Made by a program: the position numbers and the translations under genes. Below, piece after piece: positions 26,229 to 35,238 of a DNA stretch of 64,000 nucleotides (its first letter is position 1; the number at the start of each line of letters is the position of its first letter). The stretch covers positions 3,534,001-3,598,000 of the forward strand of contig NZ_CP042436.1 of assembly GCF_007971025.1 (NCBI RefSeq), given 5' to 3'. The notes beneath the pieces were generated by a model, which saw nothing but the letters and a program-made list of their open reading frames with translations, had not been told where the DNA came from and searched no databases. This DNA comes from Mucilaginibacter ginsenosidivorans. Lineage in GTDB: Bacteria > Bacteroidota > Bacteroidia > Sphingobacteriales > Sphingobacteriaceae.

Positions 26229-27791
26229 ATGAAGTTCACTATCCCATACACATCCCGTCTTGCTGTTATCATATTGGTTCTCACAATTTCAACTCAACTG
26301 CGGGCGCAAAAACCTGTTACAATAACCATCGACCTTAAAAATAAAGCACAGACCATTCAAAGTTTTGGCGCTTCGGGATGTTGGTATTCTGAGTCCATAG
26401 GGCTTTATTGGCCAGATAGCACAAAAAAACGTATGGCTGAGCTACTTTTCAGTAAAGCAATAGACAAGCAAGGTAATCCAAAAGGAATTGGCCTTTCGGC
26501 CTGGCGCTTTAATATAGGTGCCGGTACTGCAGAACAGGGCGACAGCAGCGGCATTAAAGATGTTAACAGAAGAACTGAATGCTTTTTAAATGCCGACGGT
26601 ACTTACAACTGGAATAAAGAGCAAGGATACCTTTGGTTTGTTAAACAGGCCCGTGCCTACGGGGTTGAAAATTTAATAGCTTTTGTAAACAGTCCACCCG
26701 TTTATTACACTCAAAACCATTTAGGTTATAAAACCACGAAAGACGGAAATGCTAATCTGCCAGCAGATAAATATAGTGCCTATGCGGACTTCCTGGCCGT
26801 GGTGTTGACACATTTTAATAACGAAAATATTTACTTCAGCTTTATAAGCCCCGTAAATGAGCCGCAATGGCAATGGTATAATAAATTTGGTGAAGCGAGC
26901 CAGGAGGGTAGTCCGTATACCAATGAAGAAATTTTCAAAGTGGTTAAAACACTTGATCAGGCTTTGACGGCCCGCCAACTGTCAAACCGTATATTGATAC
27001 CTGAAGCAGGTATGCTTAACTATTTATACAGTACACCCAAAAACAGTATGAACGGCAGCCAAATACAAAATTTCTGGTCTGCAGACAGCGCCTTATACCT
27101 GGGGAATTTGCCGCACCTGGGTAAATTTATAGCCGGGCATGGCTATTTTACTGATGATACGACGCAAAAAGCGATCAATATAAGGCAACAAGTGGCCGAT
27201 ACCGCAAAAAAATATAAAGTAGAATATTGGCAATCGGAATATTCTATGCTGGGTGATGGCTTTAAGGAAGGGGGGCGGGGTAACCGGAGTGGCTTTGATT
27301 GTGCTATGTTCTTAGCCAAACTTATATATTATGACCTTACGTACGGCAACGCATCAAGCTGGCAGTTCTGGAATTCATGGGAGCCGGGCGCAGCTGATAT
27401 CAATCCGCGCTATTATTTGCTCGCTCTCCATCCCTCGACCGATTTTAAATCAGGCAGTTTTGAAATCACCAAAAACCTTTGGGCACTGGGGCATTTTAGC
27501 AGGTTTATCCGGCCAGGAATGGCGAGGCTTAATTTGGAGGAAACAAGTAAGGATTTACTTACCAGCGCTTTTTACGGCGATAAGAAATTGATAGTAGTTA
27601 TCATTAATAACGGCGGCCTGGTGAAAAAGTTGCACCTGGATATACCGGGTGGAAAGTTTAAAACCTGTCAATCCTATGTAACTACGGCAATGGCTGATGA
27701 CAATATGAAAGCGGAACGGAAAGGGAGACCTGATGACATTTTAAATATAAGGCCACGGTCCATTTACACTTTGGTAATGGATGAAAATTAA
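26229..27791 (+). CDS. GH30 glycosidase, probable endo-beta-1,6-galactanase
   Basis: A 520-residue secreted protein (signal peptide ending LRAQ). GH30 text: TIQSFGASGCWYSESIG, LSAWRFNIGAG, IAFVNSPPVYYT, acid/base Glu211 in SPVNEPQWQW, nucleophile Glu337 in YWQSEYSMLGDG, GHFSRFIRPGM, and the beta-sandwich finishing RSIYTLVMDEN. The barrel-sandwich architecture and the WQW/GEA context resemble beta-1,6-galactanases of the family more than glucosylceramidases, but glucanase or fucosidase activity cannot be excluded. It is the last gene of the locus on this side. Confidence 0.82.
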   Translation: MKFTIPYTSRLAVIILVLTISTQLRAQKPVTITIDLKNKAQTIQSFGASGCWYSESIGLYWPDSTKKRMAELLFSKAIDKQGNPKGIGLSAWRFNIGAGTAEQGDSSGIKDVNRRTECFLNADGTYNWNKEQGYLWFVKQARAYGVENLIAFVNSPPVYYTQNHLGYKTTKDGNANLPADKYSAYADFLAVVLTHFNNENIYFSFISPVNEPQWQWYNKFGEASQEGSPYTNEEIFKVVKTLDQALTARQLSNRILIPEAGMLNYLYSTPKNSMNGSQIQNFWSADSALYLGNLPHLGKFIAGHGYFTDDTTQKAINIRQQVADTAKKYKVEYWQSEYSMLGDGFKEGGRGNRSGFDCAMFLAKLIYYDLTYGNASSWQFWNSWEPGAADINPRYYLLALHPSTDFKSGSFEITKNLWALGHFSRFIRPGMARLNLEETSKDLLTSAFYGDKKLIVVIINNGGLVKKLHLDIPGGKFKTCQSYVTTAMADDNMKAERKGRPDDILNIRPRSIYTLVMDEN

Positions 27792-27860
27792 TTCTTAAAT
27801 ACCGATGAAATTAAGCTGAAAGGGCCTTCTTGCGTTTAACTAAATCTGTAAGCCGACTGC

Positions 27861-28424
27861 TTATTTGGTGGTGAGGGTGCCCATTTTGGTATATTCCACA
27901 TAATTAGGCTCCCACAGTTCGATCTTATTGCCCTCTGGGTCCATCAGGTCTACAAAATTACCATAGCTGGTCTTTTCGACGCTATTAGTCGGCATAACGC
28001 CAGCCGCTCTCATTTGGGTCAAAAGCTGGTCCAAGCCTTCCACGCCGTAATTGATCATGAATTGCTTTTCAGAAGGCTGAAAGTATTTGGTGGTTTCCTT
28101 AAACGGCGCCCATGCGGTAAACCCCTTTGGTGCTGTCCATGACCTGGTGCCATTCAAAAGTTGAACCGTATCCTCCCATACAGATACCCAAATTCTCGCT
28201 GTACCAAGCTTTCAGCGCCGTGGGGTCTTTGGCCTAAAAAAAATACCGCCGACACCCGTTACACTCGGACCGCTGTTGACCTGGTTGGTTATTCGGCTGA
28301 AACCATAGCCCAACAGAAAAGCTGCACAAAGCAGGGATTTTACAACGGCACCTTTTAGGAGTTGAAAATAAATTGCAGGAATGTCAGTTTTACGTAAAAA
28401 ATACGTACCTTTAGTACGTTCCAC
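27861..28424 (-). pseudogene. VOC/glyoxalase-fold gene broken by two frameshifts
   Basis: Three minus-strand frames assemble one protein. The first gives a hydrophobic leader and GPSVTGVGGIFF. After the A8 run at 28236-28243 the frame shifts and continues AKDPTALKAWYSENLGICMGG up to STFEW. Around 28130-28160 it shifts again and runs PKGFTAWAPFKETTKYF, FMINYGVEGLDQLL and DPEGNKIELWEP to the stop at 27861. The parts in order make a complete VOC-fold domain with membrane leader. Either the gene is dead or one or both shifts are sequence errors; the homopolymer makes the first suspect. Confidence 0.7.
28403..28419. promoter_or_regulatory. Palindrome ACGTAC-CTTTA-GTACGT
   Basis: A perfect 6-base inverted repeat with 5-base centre, at the start of the broken VOC gene; another TACGTA lies at 28391-28396. 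It looks like an operator for a dimeric regulator, with no regulator gene adjacent. Confidence 0.35.
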
Positions 28425-28590
28425 TCTGGGTCATATTCCTTAGACTTTGCCTGTTTCCATTTTCGGTGATCTTTAAGCTACATACCAAGGCAGGCATAAA
28501 CAATTATTGTACAAAAACTTACACCACGTGAACGAAGAGGATGAATGCATTCCTGCGAAATTCATTTTGGGCAAATAATAGAAACCATTT

Positions 28591-28911
28591 ATGGACACGC
28601 AAGCGCTGGAGAGTCAGGCAAGGCTATACCTCTATGACCTGATGAATGAAGCCAAAGAGCATGGATTTAAACCTGACGAGCCATGGAGCCTGAAATTGGT
28701 AACTGAAGCAGAAAAAAAGCAGATCCAGCGTGAGTATTATCCTGCGGTAGCAAGTAAGGTGTATCCTGAATTGATCCTCGACGTCTTTCACACTGTAAAA
28801 TCAAAGCTACAGCAATCCATGAGTAAAGAAGAACAATTGATAGATCTTCGCACGGTATTAAGCGACGGTCTTGCCTACATTATAGCCTTTAGTCCAAAAA
28901 GGCTCCGCTAA
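28591..28911 (+). CDS. Small conserved-looking hypothetical protein
   Basis: A 106-residue soluble protein, rich in Glu, Lys and Leu and predicted mostly helical, with no signal peptide or recognisable motif. ATG at 28591. It precedes the desaturase gene by 45 bases on the same strand, so the two may be co-transcribed. I do not recognise the family. Confidence 0.6.
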   Translation: MDTQALESQARLYLYDLMNEAKEHGFKPDEPWSLKLVTEAEKKQIQREYYPAVASKVYPELILDVFHTVKSKLQQSMSKEEQLIDLRTVLSDGLAYIIAFSPKRLR

Positions 28912-28956
28912 ACCTATTGAGGAACCCAATTTTTGAACCCTAATTTATTAAATTGA

Positions 28957-30054
28957 ATGGCATTTTTAGATCATGTATTGCAAGCCCCGGCCTACGGATG
29001 GAAAGACGTACAGGGCGACTTGATCAAACCAAGTATCAGGCAAATATTGCGCGAGTTTTTTTCACGGCTGAATGTTTTTAGTAACCGTAAAAACTGGTTG
29101 CCTTTTTTTAGCTGGTTCAAGGTGCTTTGCCTGGTGCCGTTTTTTATTTTGTTCCTGTTCAAATACATGGACCCCTGGATGTTGCTGGTAGGATTCATGT
29201 ATAGCATGGTCATATTAGGCACGCATGGCACCATATGGCACCATAGGTACTGTACGCATGGCGCGTACCATTTTCGTAACCCTTTCTGGCGTTTTTTTAC
29301 ACAAAACCTTACCATAAGCATCATCCCTGAGGAAATATATGCTATATCACATCACGTCCATCATTCCAAATCAGATCAACCGGGCGACCCATACAACGCC
29401 GAAGCTGGTTTTTGGTATTGTTTCCTTGCCGACGTCAATCATCAGCCTATTGCGAAAAACCTGAGTGAAGATGACTATTGCCGCGTAAAAGCGTTAATGA
29501 AACACACGGGAGTTAAAGCGAATACTTACGCGCAATATCAAAAATGGGGTTCGTATGTAAACCCATATCGCGCCGTAATGTCGTGGATACTCAACTGGTC
29601 GTTTTGGTATCTGGCTTTTTACCTCGTTGGCGGTCATGCTCTGGCCTGCACCATATTCGGTTCAGCAGGATTCTGGGCCATAGGCGTACGTACATTTAAC
29701 TACGAGGGACATGGAAAAGGAAAAGACAAAAAACGCGAAGGGGTTGACCATAATCAGAAAGATAATTCCATCAACCAGCTTTGGCCAGGTTTTGTAGCCG
29801 GCGAATGGCATAATAATCATCACCTGTACCCCAAAAGCGCCCGCAGCGGCTTCAGGCCATACCAGGTTGATACTGCATGGTATTATATCAAGTTCATGAG
29901 CATGATAGGAGCTGTAAAATCATACAAGGATTCAAAAAAAGATTATTACAGGCAATATCACCAGCCTTACCTGGAAAGTAAAATGAAAGCATGTGCCGGG
30001 AGCGAACTAACCGCCAATCGCACAGACATTAATAAACAGATCAACGTGAGTTGA
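28957..30054 (+). CDS. Membrane fatty-acid desaturase (acyl-CoA/acyl-lipid type)
   Basis: A 365-residue protein with several hydrophobic segments and the three histidine boxes of membrane desaturases: HHRYCTHGAY, ISHHVHHSK and EWHNNHH. The spacing is that of delta-9 type enzymes that bind a di-iron centre and insert a cis double bond into acyl chains, which adjusts membrane fluidity. It needs an electron donor; a flavin reductase-like gene lies 0.4 kb downstream. A strong terminator follows directly. Confidence 0.88.
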   Translation: MAFLDHVLQAPAYGWKDVQGDLIKPSIRQILREFFSRLNVFSNRKNWLPFFSWFKVLCLVPFFILFLFKYMDPWMLLVGFMYSMVILGTHGTIWHHRYCTHGAYHFRNPFWRFFTQNLTISIIPEEIYAISHHVHHSKSDQPGDPYNAEAGFWYCFLADVNHQPIAKNLSEDDYCRVKALMKHTGVKANTYAQYQKWGSYVNPYRAVMSWILNWSFWYLAFYLVGGHALACTIFGSAGFWAIGVRTFNYEGHGKGKDKKREGVDHNQKDNSINQLWPGFVAGEWHNNHHLYPKSARSGFRPYQVDTAWYYIKFMSMIGAVKSYKDSKKDYYRQYHQPYLESKMKACAGSELTANRTDINKQINVS

Positions 30055-30073
30055 TATGCCTACATCAAAAAAC

Positions 30074-30108
30074 AAAAAGGACATACCTGCAACAGGTATG
30101 TCCTTTTT
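30074..30108. terminator. Bidirectional terminator, 16-bp perfect stem
   Basis: AAAAAGGACATACCTG (30074-30089), loop CAA, and its exact reverse complement (30093-30108). A-run before and T-run after make it functional in both directions, between the desaturase and the convergent small membrane protein gene. Confidence 0.9.
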
Positions 30109-30133
30109 TATGAAACCGGAAATAATTAATGAT

Positions 30134-30358
30134 TTATTTCTTTGCGGTTTTATCGTTGGTGGATATGAAAAAGAAGATCACACCTACAAATGTTGTTAAT
30201 ATGCCGATAAACAAAGGCCACTCAGAGGTCATGCCGCCCTTAGGGTTAATGGTCATAGGATCAGAATCAACGACATTCAGCGCCGGCCTGAAATAAATAA
30301 GGCAAGTTATCAGGATAGCTATGCCTGCAAGAGTGATGAATATGCTTGTTGTTTTCAT
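30134..30358 (-). CDS. Small two-helix membrane protein
   Basis: A 74-residue protein with hydrophobic helices at about 5-25 and 47-66, joined by a polar loop containing Pro, Asp and Gly, and a Lys-rich tail. ATG at 30358. Function unknown; I do not recognise the family. It converges on the desaturase gene across the shared terminator. Confidence 0.6.
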   Translation of the reverse strand: MKTTSIFITLAGIAILITCLIYFRPALNVVDSDPMTINPKGGMTSEWPLFIGILTTFVGVIFFFISTNDKTAKK

Positions 30359-30472
30359 TAATGGTTATTTTGGTACAAATGTAAAATAAATTTTTATTCG
30401 ATCGTCATTTTGATAGAATTAGATGGTATTCCAACAATTAGATGCGAATTTTGTACTTTAAATATTACGGCC

Positions 30473-31141
30473 ATGGAAAAACATATTGTAAAGGTATTGG
30501 CAACACGCTCCATTACACATAACGTAAAGCAATTTGATATCGAGAAGCCAAAAGGATACAAATTCTTTCCCGGGCAGGCCACTGATGTATCCCTGAATAA
30601 AAAGGGTTTAAAAGATGACCTTCACCCGTTTACATTCACATCACTTAATGAATGGGACAATTTGCAGTTTACGGTCAAAATATATACGGATCATGACGGA
30701 ATGACCAATAAGTTACAGCATATAAACGGCGGCGATGAATTGATCATTCATGATGTTTGGGGCGCGATCAATTTTAGAGGCCCTGGTTTATTTATAGCAG
30801 GTGGGGCAGGAGTAACGCCTTTCATCGCTATACTGCGACAATTGTATAGGGATGGGCATGTAAATAACTGCAAGTTGCTTTTTGCTAACAAGTCGGTAAA
30901 CGACATTATTTTGAATGATGAGTTTCGAATGATGCTTGGTGAAAACTTTATCAATATCCTGGATAAAACAGACAACCCTAAATTCCTCCAGGGCCATATT
31001 GATAAGCAACTTATCCAAAAGTACGCCACAGATGACATGAAATATTTTTATGTGTGCGGTCCTGATAAGTTTACAGAAGATATGGTAAAATGCCTGGAGG
31101 AGTTGGGCAAAAGCAAAGAGTGCATTATAATAGAAGAATAA
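30473..31141 (+). CDS. Ferredoxin/flavodoxin-NADP reductase-like flavoprotein
   Basis: The ATG at 30473 (MEKHIVKVLATRSITHNV) is preferred over an upstream in-frame ATG at 30410, which adds non-family residues. The 222-residue protein has the FNR layout: FAD domain with FFPGQATDVSLN and HPFTFTSL, then the NAD(P) domain with LFIAGGAGVTPF, a nucleotide-binding glycine loop, and YFYVCGPDKFTEDM near the end. It shuttles electrons between NAD(P)H and an iron-sulfur or flavin carrier. No fused ferredoxin domain. Its partner might be the desaturase upstream, by proximity only. Confidence 0.85.
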   Translation: MEKHIVKVLATRSITHNVKQFDIEKPKGYKFFPGQATDVSLNKKGLKDDLHPFTFTSLNEWDNLQFTVKIYTDHDGMTNKLQHINGGDELIIHDVWGAINFRGPGLFIAGGAGVTPFIAILRQLYRDGHVNNCKLLFANKSVNDIILNDEFRMMLGENFINILDKTDNPKFLQGHIDKQLIQKYATDDMKYFYVCGPDKFTEDMVKCLEELGKSKECIIIEE

Positions 31142-31174
31142 TCCTTATAAATTTACGGCTGTATTATTTAGAAA

Positions 31175-31894
31175 ATGGCCGTTTCCGATTATTTAATTGT
31201 TGCAATTTTCCTGGTTGTAGCTGTTTTACTTAGTATCAGGACCGGCAAACTAACCGCAGCAGGAGGGTTAACCGGCGGAACCGTAGGCTTATTGGTATTC
31301 GCAGGTTTCGGATATATTGGTTTAAGCATACTCACGGTTTTTTTTATATCAGGCACCTTGGCTACAAGTTGGAAAAAGCAAGACAAAATACGATTCAAAG
31401 CTCAATCCGATCAGTCAGCCAGCCGGAACGCGGGGCAGGTATTGGCCAATGGGGGCGTGGCTGCAATAATGGGTCTGCTTGCGATATTCATCCCGCAGCA
31501 AACGTATTTACTCGGGCTAATGATGGCAGGCGCGCTTGCTTCGGCAACAGCAGATACTTTATCGTCCGAATTGGGAATGGTTTACGGTCGTAGCTTCTTT
31601 AATATTATCACGTTAAAAAAAGAAACAAAAGGGCTTGACGGCGTTATCAGTCTTGAAGGACTGTTGATTGGCATCATCGGGTCTGCTCTTATTGCTGCTA
31701 TTTATTCGCAGGGCCATCTATCGCACATGACGTTCATTTGGATCATCTGCGCAGGAACAATCGGCAACCTGGCTGATTCTGTTCTGGGTGCTGTCTTCGA
31801 ACGAAAGGGTGGCTTAAATAACGATTCGGTCAACTTCCTGAATACGTTGATCGCCGCACTATCTGTGCTGGCCTTTGTGAGCCTGGCCTGGTAA
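31175..31894 (+). CDS. DUF92 family integral membrane protein
   Basis: A 239-residue hydrophobic protein with about six transmembrane segments and the family's conserved polar blocks: ATSWKKQDKIRFK, QVLANGGVAA, GALASATADTLSSELG, and GNLADSVLGA near the C-terminus. The plant relative VTE6 acts in phytyl-phosphate phosphorylation; bacterial members have no settled role. The stop abuts the stop of the convergent aspartate kinase gene with no spacer. Confidence 0.85.
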   Translation: MAVSDYLIVAIFLVVAVLLSIRTGKLTAAGGLTGGTVGLLVFAGFGYIGLSILTVFFISGTLATSWKKQDKIRFKAQSDQSASRNAGQVLANGGVAAIMGLLAIFIPQQTYLLGLMMAGALASATADTLSSELGMVYGRSFFNIITLKKETKGLDGVISLEGLLIGIIGSALIAAIYSQGHLSHMTFIWIICAGTIGNLADSVLGAVFERKGGLNNDSVNFLNTLIAALSVLAFVSLAW

Positions 31895-33151
31895 TTATTT
31901 TATAACCATTTGTGCCGTATTCCGACTGATCTGTTCAAGCAAAACGGTTTTACCGCCTACCAGGTCGCGCAACGCCCCAAGTTTATAGTGACGGATGGTT
32001 ATCAGCGAAATTTCTTCGTTATATTTCACTTTAAAATTCGGGGCAAGGGCAACCAGCAGCTTTTCAAACCGCTCATGTTTCAGGTCGAAACATACACTGA
32101 AACTCAACGCTGATGTTTGCATGATATTTACTTTAACCTGGTTTTTGGCAAAAAAGCTAAATATTTCACTTAAATGGGTTTCGGAGATAAATGAATAATC
32201 TTTTGCTGAAATTGACAGTAATACCTGGTTTTGTTTAAGGATGATCACCGGCTTTTCAAAAGCAGTGTTCGCCGTTTCTTTGATAATAGTGCCTGGCTCG
32301 TCGGGATGATTGAATGATCTTACGAGTAACGGTATTTTGGCGTTCTGTAGAGGTTTGATGGTTTTTGGGTGAATTACACTAGCCCCATAATAAGTCATTT
32401 CGATGGCCTCGGTATACGATAACTCATCAAATTTGACGGTATCACTAAAAAATTTTGGATCGGCATTCAGTATACCGGGTACGTCCTTCCATGTAGTAAC
32501 CGACTCTGCCTGGAGACATGAAGCAAAGATAGACGCTGTATAATCCGAACCTTCGCGCCCCAGCGTTGTTGTGAAATTCTCCGATGTTCCGCCTAAAAAC
32601 CCTTGGGTCACGACAATGCCTTTTTCCAATAATTTTGGAATGTCATTTTTAATTGAGACCATGGTCTTCTCCCAGTCCACATTTCCTTCCCGGTAGTTAT
32701 TATCAGTATGAATATATCCGCGTGCGTCAACCCATTGTGATTTTATGTCCGCATGATTAAGATATGCTGCAACAATACGGGTCGATACCAATTCTCCGAT
32801 CGATACAATCTGATCATAAACAAAATCATAGTCGTCGTGCGGTTCGTCCTCTATCATCCAGTCTATCTCGACAAACGTATTTGCAACTTCATTAAATATT
32901 GAGTGGGACGGGTCGAAAAGCTGTTTTGCTATATTGAAGTGATAATCTTTGATCTCCGAAAAAATATCGGGTAATTCGTCAGTTCCGTTCATATAAGCTT
33001 TAGTGAGCCGTTCGAGCGCATTGGTTGTTTTGCCCATTGCAGAAACGACAATGAGCAATTGCTGACCGGTGTATTTTCTGACAATCTCCGAAAGGTTTAT
33101 CACCCCGGCTGCATCCCTTACCGATGCACCTCCGAATTTGAATACAAGCAT
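31895..33151 (-). CDS. lysC: Aspartate kinase (monofunctional)
   Basis: A 418-residue enzyme starting MLVFKFGGASV, the kinase nucleotide motif, with VVSAMGKTTNALE and the substrate-binding LGREGSDYTAS. A regulatory ACT-like region occupies about residues 285-410. No homoserine dehydrogenase is fused. It phosphorylates aspartate as the first step to lysine, threonine, methionine and diaminopimelate. Its ATG overlaps the preceding stop by one base (TAATG), so it is translationally coupled to the lipoprotein gene. Confidence 0.93.
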   Translation of the reverse strand: MLVFKFGGASVRDAAGVINLSEIVRKYTGQQLLIVVSAMGKTTNALERLTKAYMNGTDELPDIFSEIKDYHFNIAKQLFDPSHSIFNEVANTFVEIDWMIEDEPHDDYDFVYDQIVSIGELVSTRIVAAYLNHADIKSQWVDARGYIHTDNNYREGNVDWEKTMVSIKNDIPKLLEKGIVVTQGFLGGTSENFTTTLGREGSDYTASIFASCLQAESVTTWKDVPGILNADPKFFSDTVKFDELSYTEAIEMTYYGASVIHPKTIKPLQNAKIPLLVRSFNHPDEPGTIIKETANTAFEKPVIILKQNQVLLSISAKDYSFISETHLSEIFSFFAKNQVKVNIMQTSALSFSVCFDLKHERFEKLLVALAPNFKVKYNEEISLITIRHYKLGALRDLVGGKTVLLEQISRNTAQMVIK

Positions 33152-33954
33152 TATCTGATATATTGGCTTATTACAGTATTTGTCCGCAACAAGGATTTGA
33201 TTTGCATATATGGTATCAAAAGGGTCGTTTGACCCTCTGAATATGGTTTTATCTCATATTCATTGTACAGGAAACTGATCCCGATAGGGGTCACCAAAAA
33301 GTTATTGTTTAGGGCGAATTTGCGGCCCTTAAAAGAATAATTTGTAAACGAACCGGTATCGCTTAATTTCTCCTGCTTCCGGAAATTTTTTTCGGCGATA
33401 GCTCTCAAATTTTCCTCATTCCCGGGCGACAAGATATCGCCGAGTTCAATTTTTTTATTGGCGCCGGTATCCCAGTTAATAAAGCCGGTATAGTCGCTTC
33501 CGTGTGCACCGCCATCGTAAGTATACCGGTCTATCTGCAAAGTGATAAGGCTGGAGTCCTGCCTGACAACGGTTGCACTTGATTCCAGGGTGTAAAATAC
33601 ATTCGGATGATCGGCATTACGCGTCGTATCGTAATTGTAAAACTGGATAAACTTCTGAGTTTGTTGCTGCAAACTGCTATCGGGCTTATCACCTGTGTAA
33701 TACGCAATAAGCAACCTCTTAACAACCGTGTCGTTCAGGACTTTCTGGTCGGGGAAAAAAGGGTAGGTCACTTTGGCAACCGTACAGGAAGTATCGGGCT
33801 TATCACCACAGTCAGAGGCCCGTTGCTTAACAACTTTATAAGTATACACAAGTGTGTCTTTTGTCGTGGTCGCCCCACTATTTTTAGGAGCCGACCTATG
33901 GCATGAGTATAAACTAAATATAACTACAACTAACAGACTAAGCCTACGATTCAT
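33151..33954 (-). CDS. DUF3298/DUF4163-type lipoprotein (RsiV-like periplasmic domain)
   Basis: A 267-residue protein with lipoprotein leader (VVIFSLYSCHRS). The body has the DUF4163/DUF3298 pattern: paired strands with YTYDGGAHGSDYTGFINWD, then ELGDILSPGNEENLRAIAEKNFRKQ and ISFLYNEYEIKPYSEGQ. In RsiV of Bacillus this domain binds lysozyme; in Bacteroidota it is mostly found in lipoproteins without known function. It lies between GNAT and lysC with overlapping start and stop codons on both sides, so the three are one translational unit. Confidence 0.8.
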   Translation of the reverse strand: MNRRLSLLVVVIFSLYSCHRSAPKNSGATTTKDTLVYTYKVVKQRASDCGDKPDTSCTVAKVTYPFFPDQKVLNDTVVKRLLIAYYTGDKPDSSLQQQTQKFIQFYNYDTTRNADHPNVFYTLESSATVVRQDSSLITLQIDRYTYDGGAHGSDYTGFINWDTGANKKIELGDILSPGNEENLRAIAEKNFRKQEKLSDTGSFTNYSFKGRKFALNNNFLVTPIGISFLYNEYEIKPYSEGQTTLLIPYMQIKSLLRTNTVISQYIR

Positions 33955-34433
33955 AATTTATAATTTTTTATTTGCTCTTTTGAGAGCGAGCCATTCAGCC
34001 ACCCGTCCTCGATAGTAGCTTCGTATTTATTGTAGAACTTAATTGCAGGCTCGTTCCAATCAAGCACCTGCCAGGTCATGCCGTTAAATCCCAGTTCGCT
34101 TGCCTCTTCAATCATCTTATCAAATAATAATTTACCGACTCCTTTTCCGCGCCAGCTTTCAGTAACTATGAGATCCTCAAGGTAAAGACGGCAACCTTTC
34201 CAGGTAGAGTAACGCACGTAGTAAATAGCGAAACCGACGACAAAACCTTCCCACTCGGCAACATAGGCTTTCCAAACCGGGTTCGGGCCAAAACCGGCTT
34301 TTTCAAACTCGTCAAGCGTTACGGTAACTTCATCAGGGGCGCGTTCAAACAGAGCCAGTTCATTTACCAACTCCATCAGTCGTGGGCAATCTTCCCTTTT
34401 TGCAATTCTTAATTGTATCTGGTTATTGATCAT
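33951..34433 (-). CDS. GNAT N-acetyltransferase, diamine-acetyltransferase-like
   Basis: A 160-residue GNAT fold: IRIAKREDCPRLMELVNELA at the start, YLEDLIVTESWRGKGVGKLLF with the acetyl-CoA pyrophosphate loop, and LDWNEPAIKFYNKYEA. Text is closest to the spermidine/diamine acetyltransferase branch, though substrate assignment from sequence is weak. The stop overlaps the next ATG (ATGA). Confidence 0.85.
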   Translation of the reverse strand: MINNQIQLRIAKREDCPRLMELVNELALFERAPDEVTVTLDEFEKAGFGPNPVWKAYVAEWEGFVVGFAIYYVRYSTWKGCRLYLEDLIVTESWRGKGVGKLLFDKMIEEASELGFNGMTWQVLDWNEPAIKFYNKYEATIEDGWLNGSLSKEQIKNYKL

Positions 34434-34508
34434 TTGTCATTCATAATAGGTCAGTGGATTATGTGACCGGTTAAATCGTGTCGATTTTTAAAATCTAAAA
34501 ATTGCGTC

Positions 34509-35198
34509 TTAATTGTTTTTCCAGTGTTTGATCACCCGCTGCCCGAACACCGTACTCCCCAAGCGCACCATATTGCTGCCTTGTTCGATAGCGATCTTGT
34601 AATCGGACGACATGCCCATTGACAAGGTATCAAAACTGTTTTCCTTGCGGAAATAGCTTTGTTTGATACCTTCAAAAAACGTTTTTAACTCGTAGAATTC
34701 CTCTTTTATTTGCTTTTCACTTTCTGTGTTCGTCGCAATTCCCATCATTCCCCGTACCCTCACATGTTTGATATTAACGAATTCTTCGGAACGGAGCATC
34801 TCTATCACTTCGTCGAAACCCAGGCCATATTTTGTTTCCTCATCGGCTATGTACACTTGCAGCAGGCAATCAATAACCCGGTTGTTTTTTTGTGCATGCT
34901 TATCAATTTCCTGCAGCAGCTTGATGCTATCGACGGATTGTATCATTGTAATAAACGGCGCAATGTATTTTACCTTGTTGGTTTGCAGGTGCCCGATAAG
35001 GTGCCATTGGATATCTTTCGGTAGCGTTTCATACTTTTCTACCAGTTCCTGCACCATATTTTCACCAAATAAACGTTGTCCTGCATCATAGGCCTCCATT
35101 ATTTCCTCGTTCGATTTGGTTTTGGATACGGCTATGAGCGTTACATGAATGACCGAGGTTTCGTTTTTTAAGCTTCTGATATTATCTGCTATGCTCAT
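34509..35198 (-). CDS. yggS: YggS/PLPBP family pyridoxal-phosphate homeostasis protein
   Basis: A 229-residue single-domain alanine-racemase-like barrel: LIAVSKTKSNEEI with the PLP lysine near residue 26, FGENMVQELVEKYE, WHLIGHLQTNKVKYI, and LSMGMSSDYKIAIEQGSNMVRLGSTVFG. It binds PLP and keeps its free level in balance. It is divergent from the DUF4296-mutS2 pair. Confidence 0.92.
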   Translation of the reverse strand: MSIADNIRSLKNETSVIHVTLIAVSKTKSNEEIMEAYDAGQRLFGENMVQELVEKYETLPKDIQWHLIGHLQTNKVKYIAPFITMIQSVDSIKLLQEIDKHAQKNNRVIDCLLQVYIADEETKYGLGFDEVIEMLRSEEFVNIKHVRVRGMMGIATNTESEKQIKEEFYELKTFFEGIKQSYFRKENSFDTLSMGMSSDYKIAIEQGSNMVRLGSTVFGQRVIKHWKNN

Positions 35199-35205
35199 TT
35201 ATCCG

Positions 35206-35213
35206 TAGTTTTG
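35206..35213 (+). promoter_or_regulatory. Candidate -7 box for DUF4296-mutS2
   Basis: TAGTTTTG matches TAnnTTTG and lies 26 bases before the ATG at 35239, in a 40-base divergent spacer. No clear -33 TTTG box. Confidence 0.4.
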
Positions 35214-35238
35214 CTTAATAATGCCGCTAAAATAAAGA

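Noticed and set aside
28161..28358. Plus-strand 65-residue open frame across the VOC pseudogene
   Set aside because: It is antisense to the broken VOC gene and its residues show no family pattern.
31890..31900. DUF92 and lysC meet stop to stop with no spacer
   Set aside because: Unusual but of little meaning; convergent genes can share a border without a recognised function.
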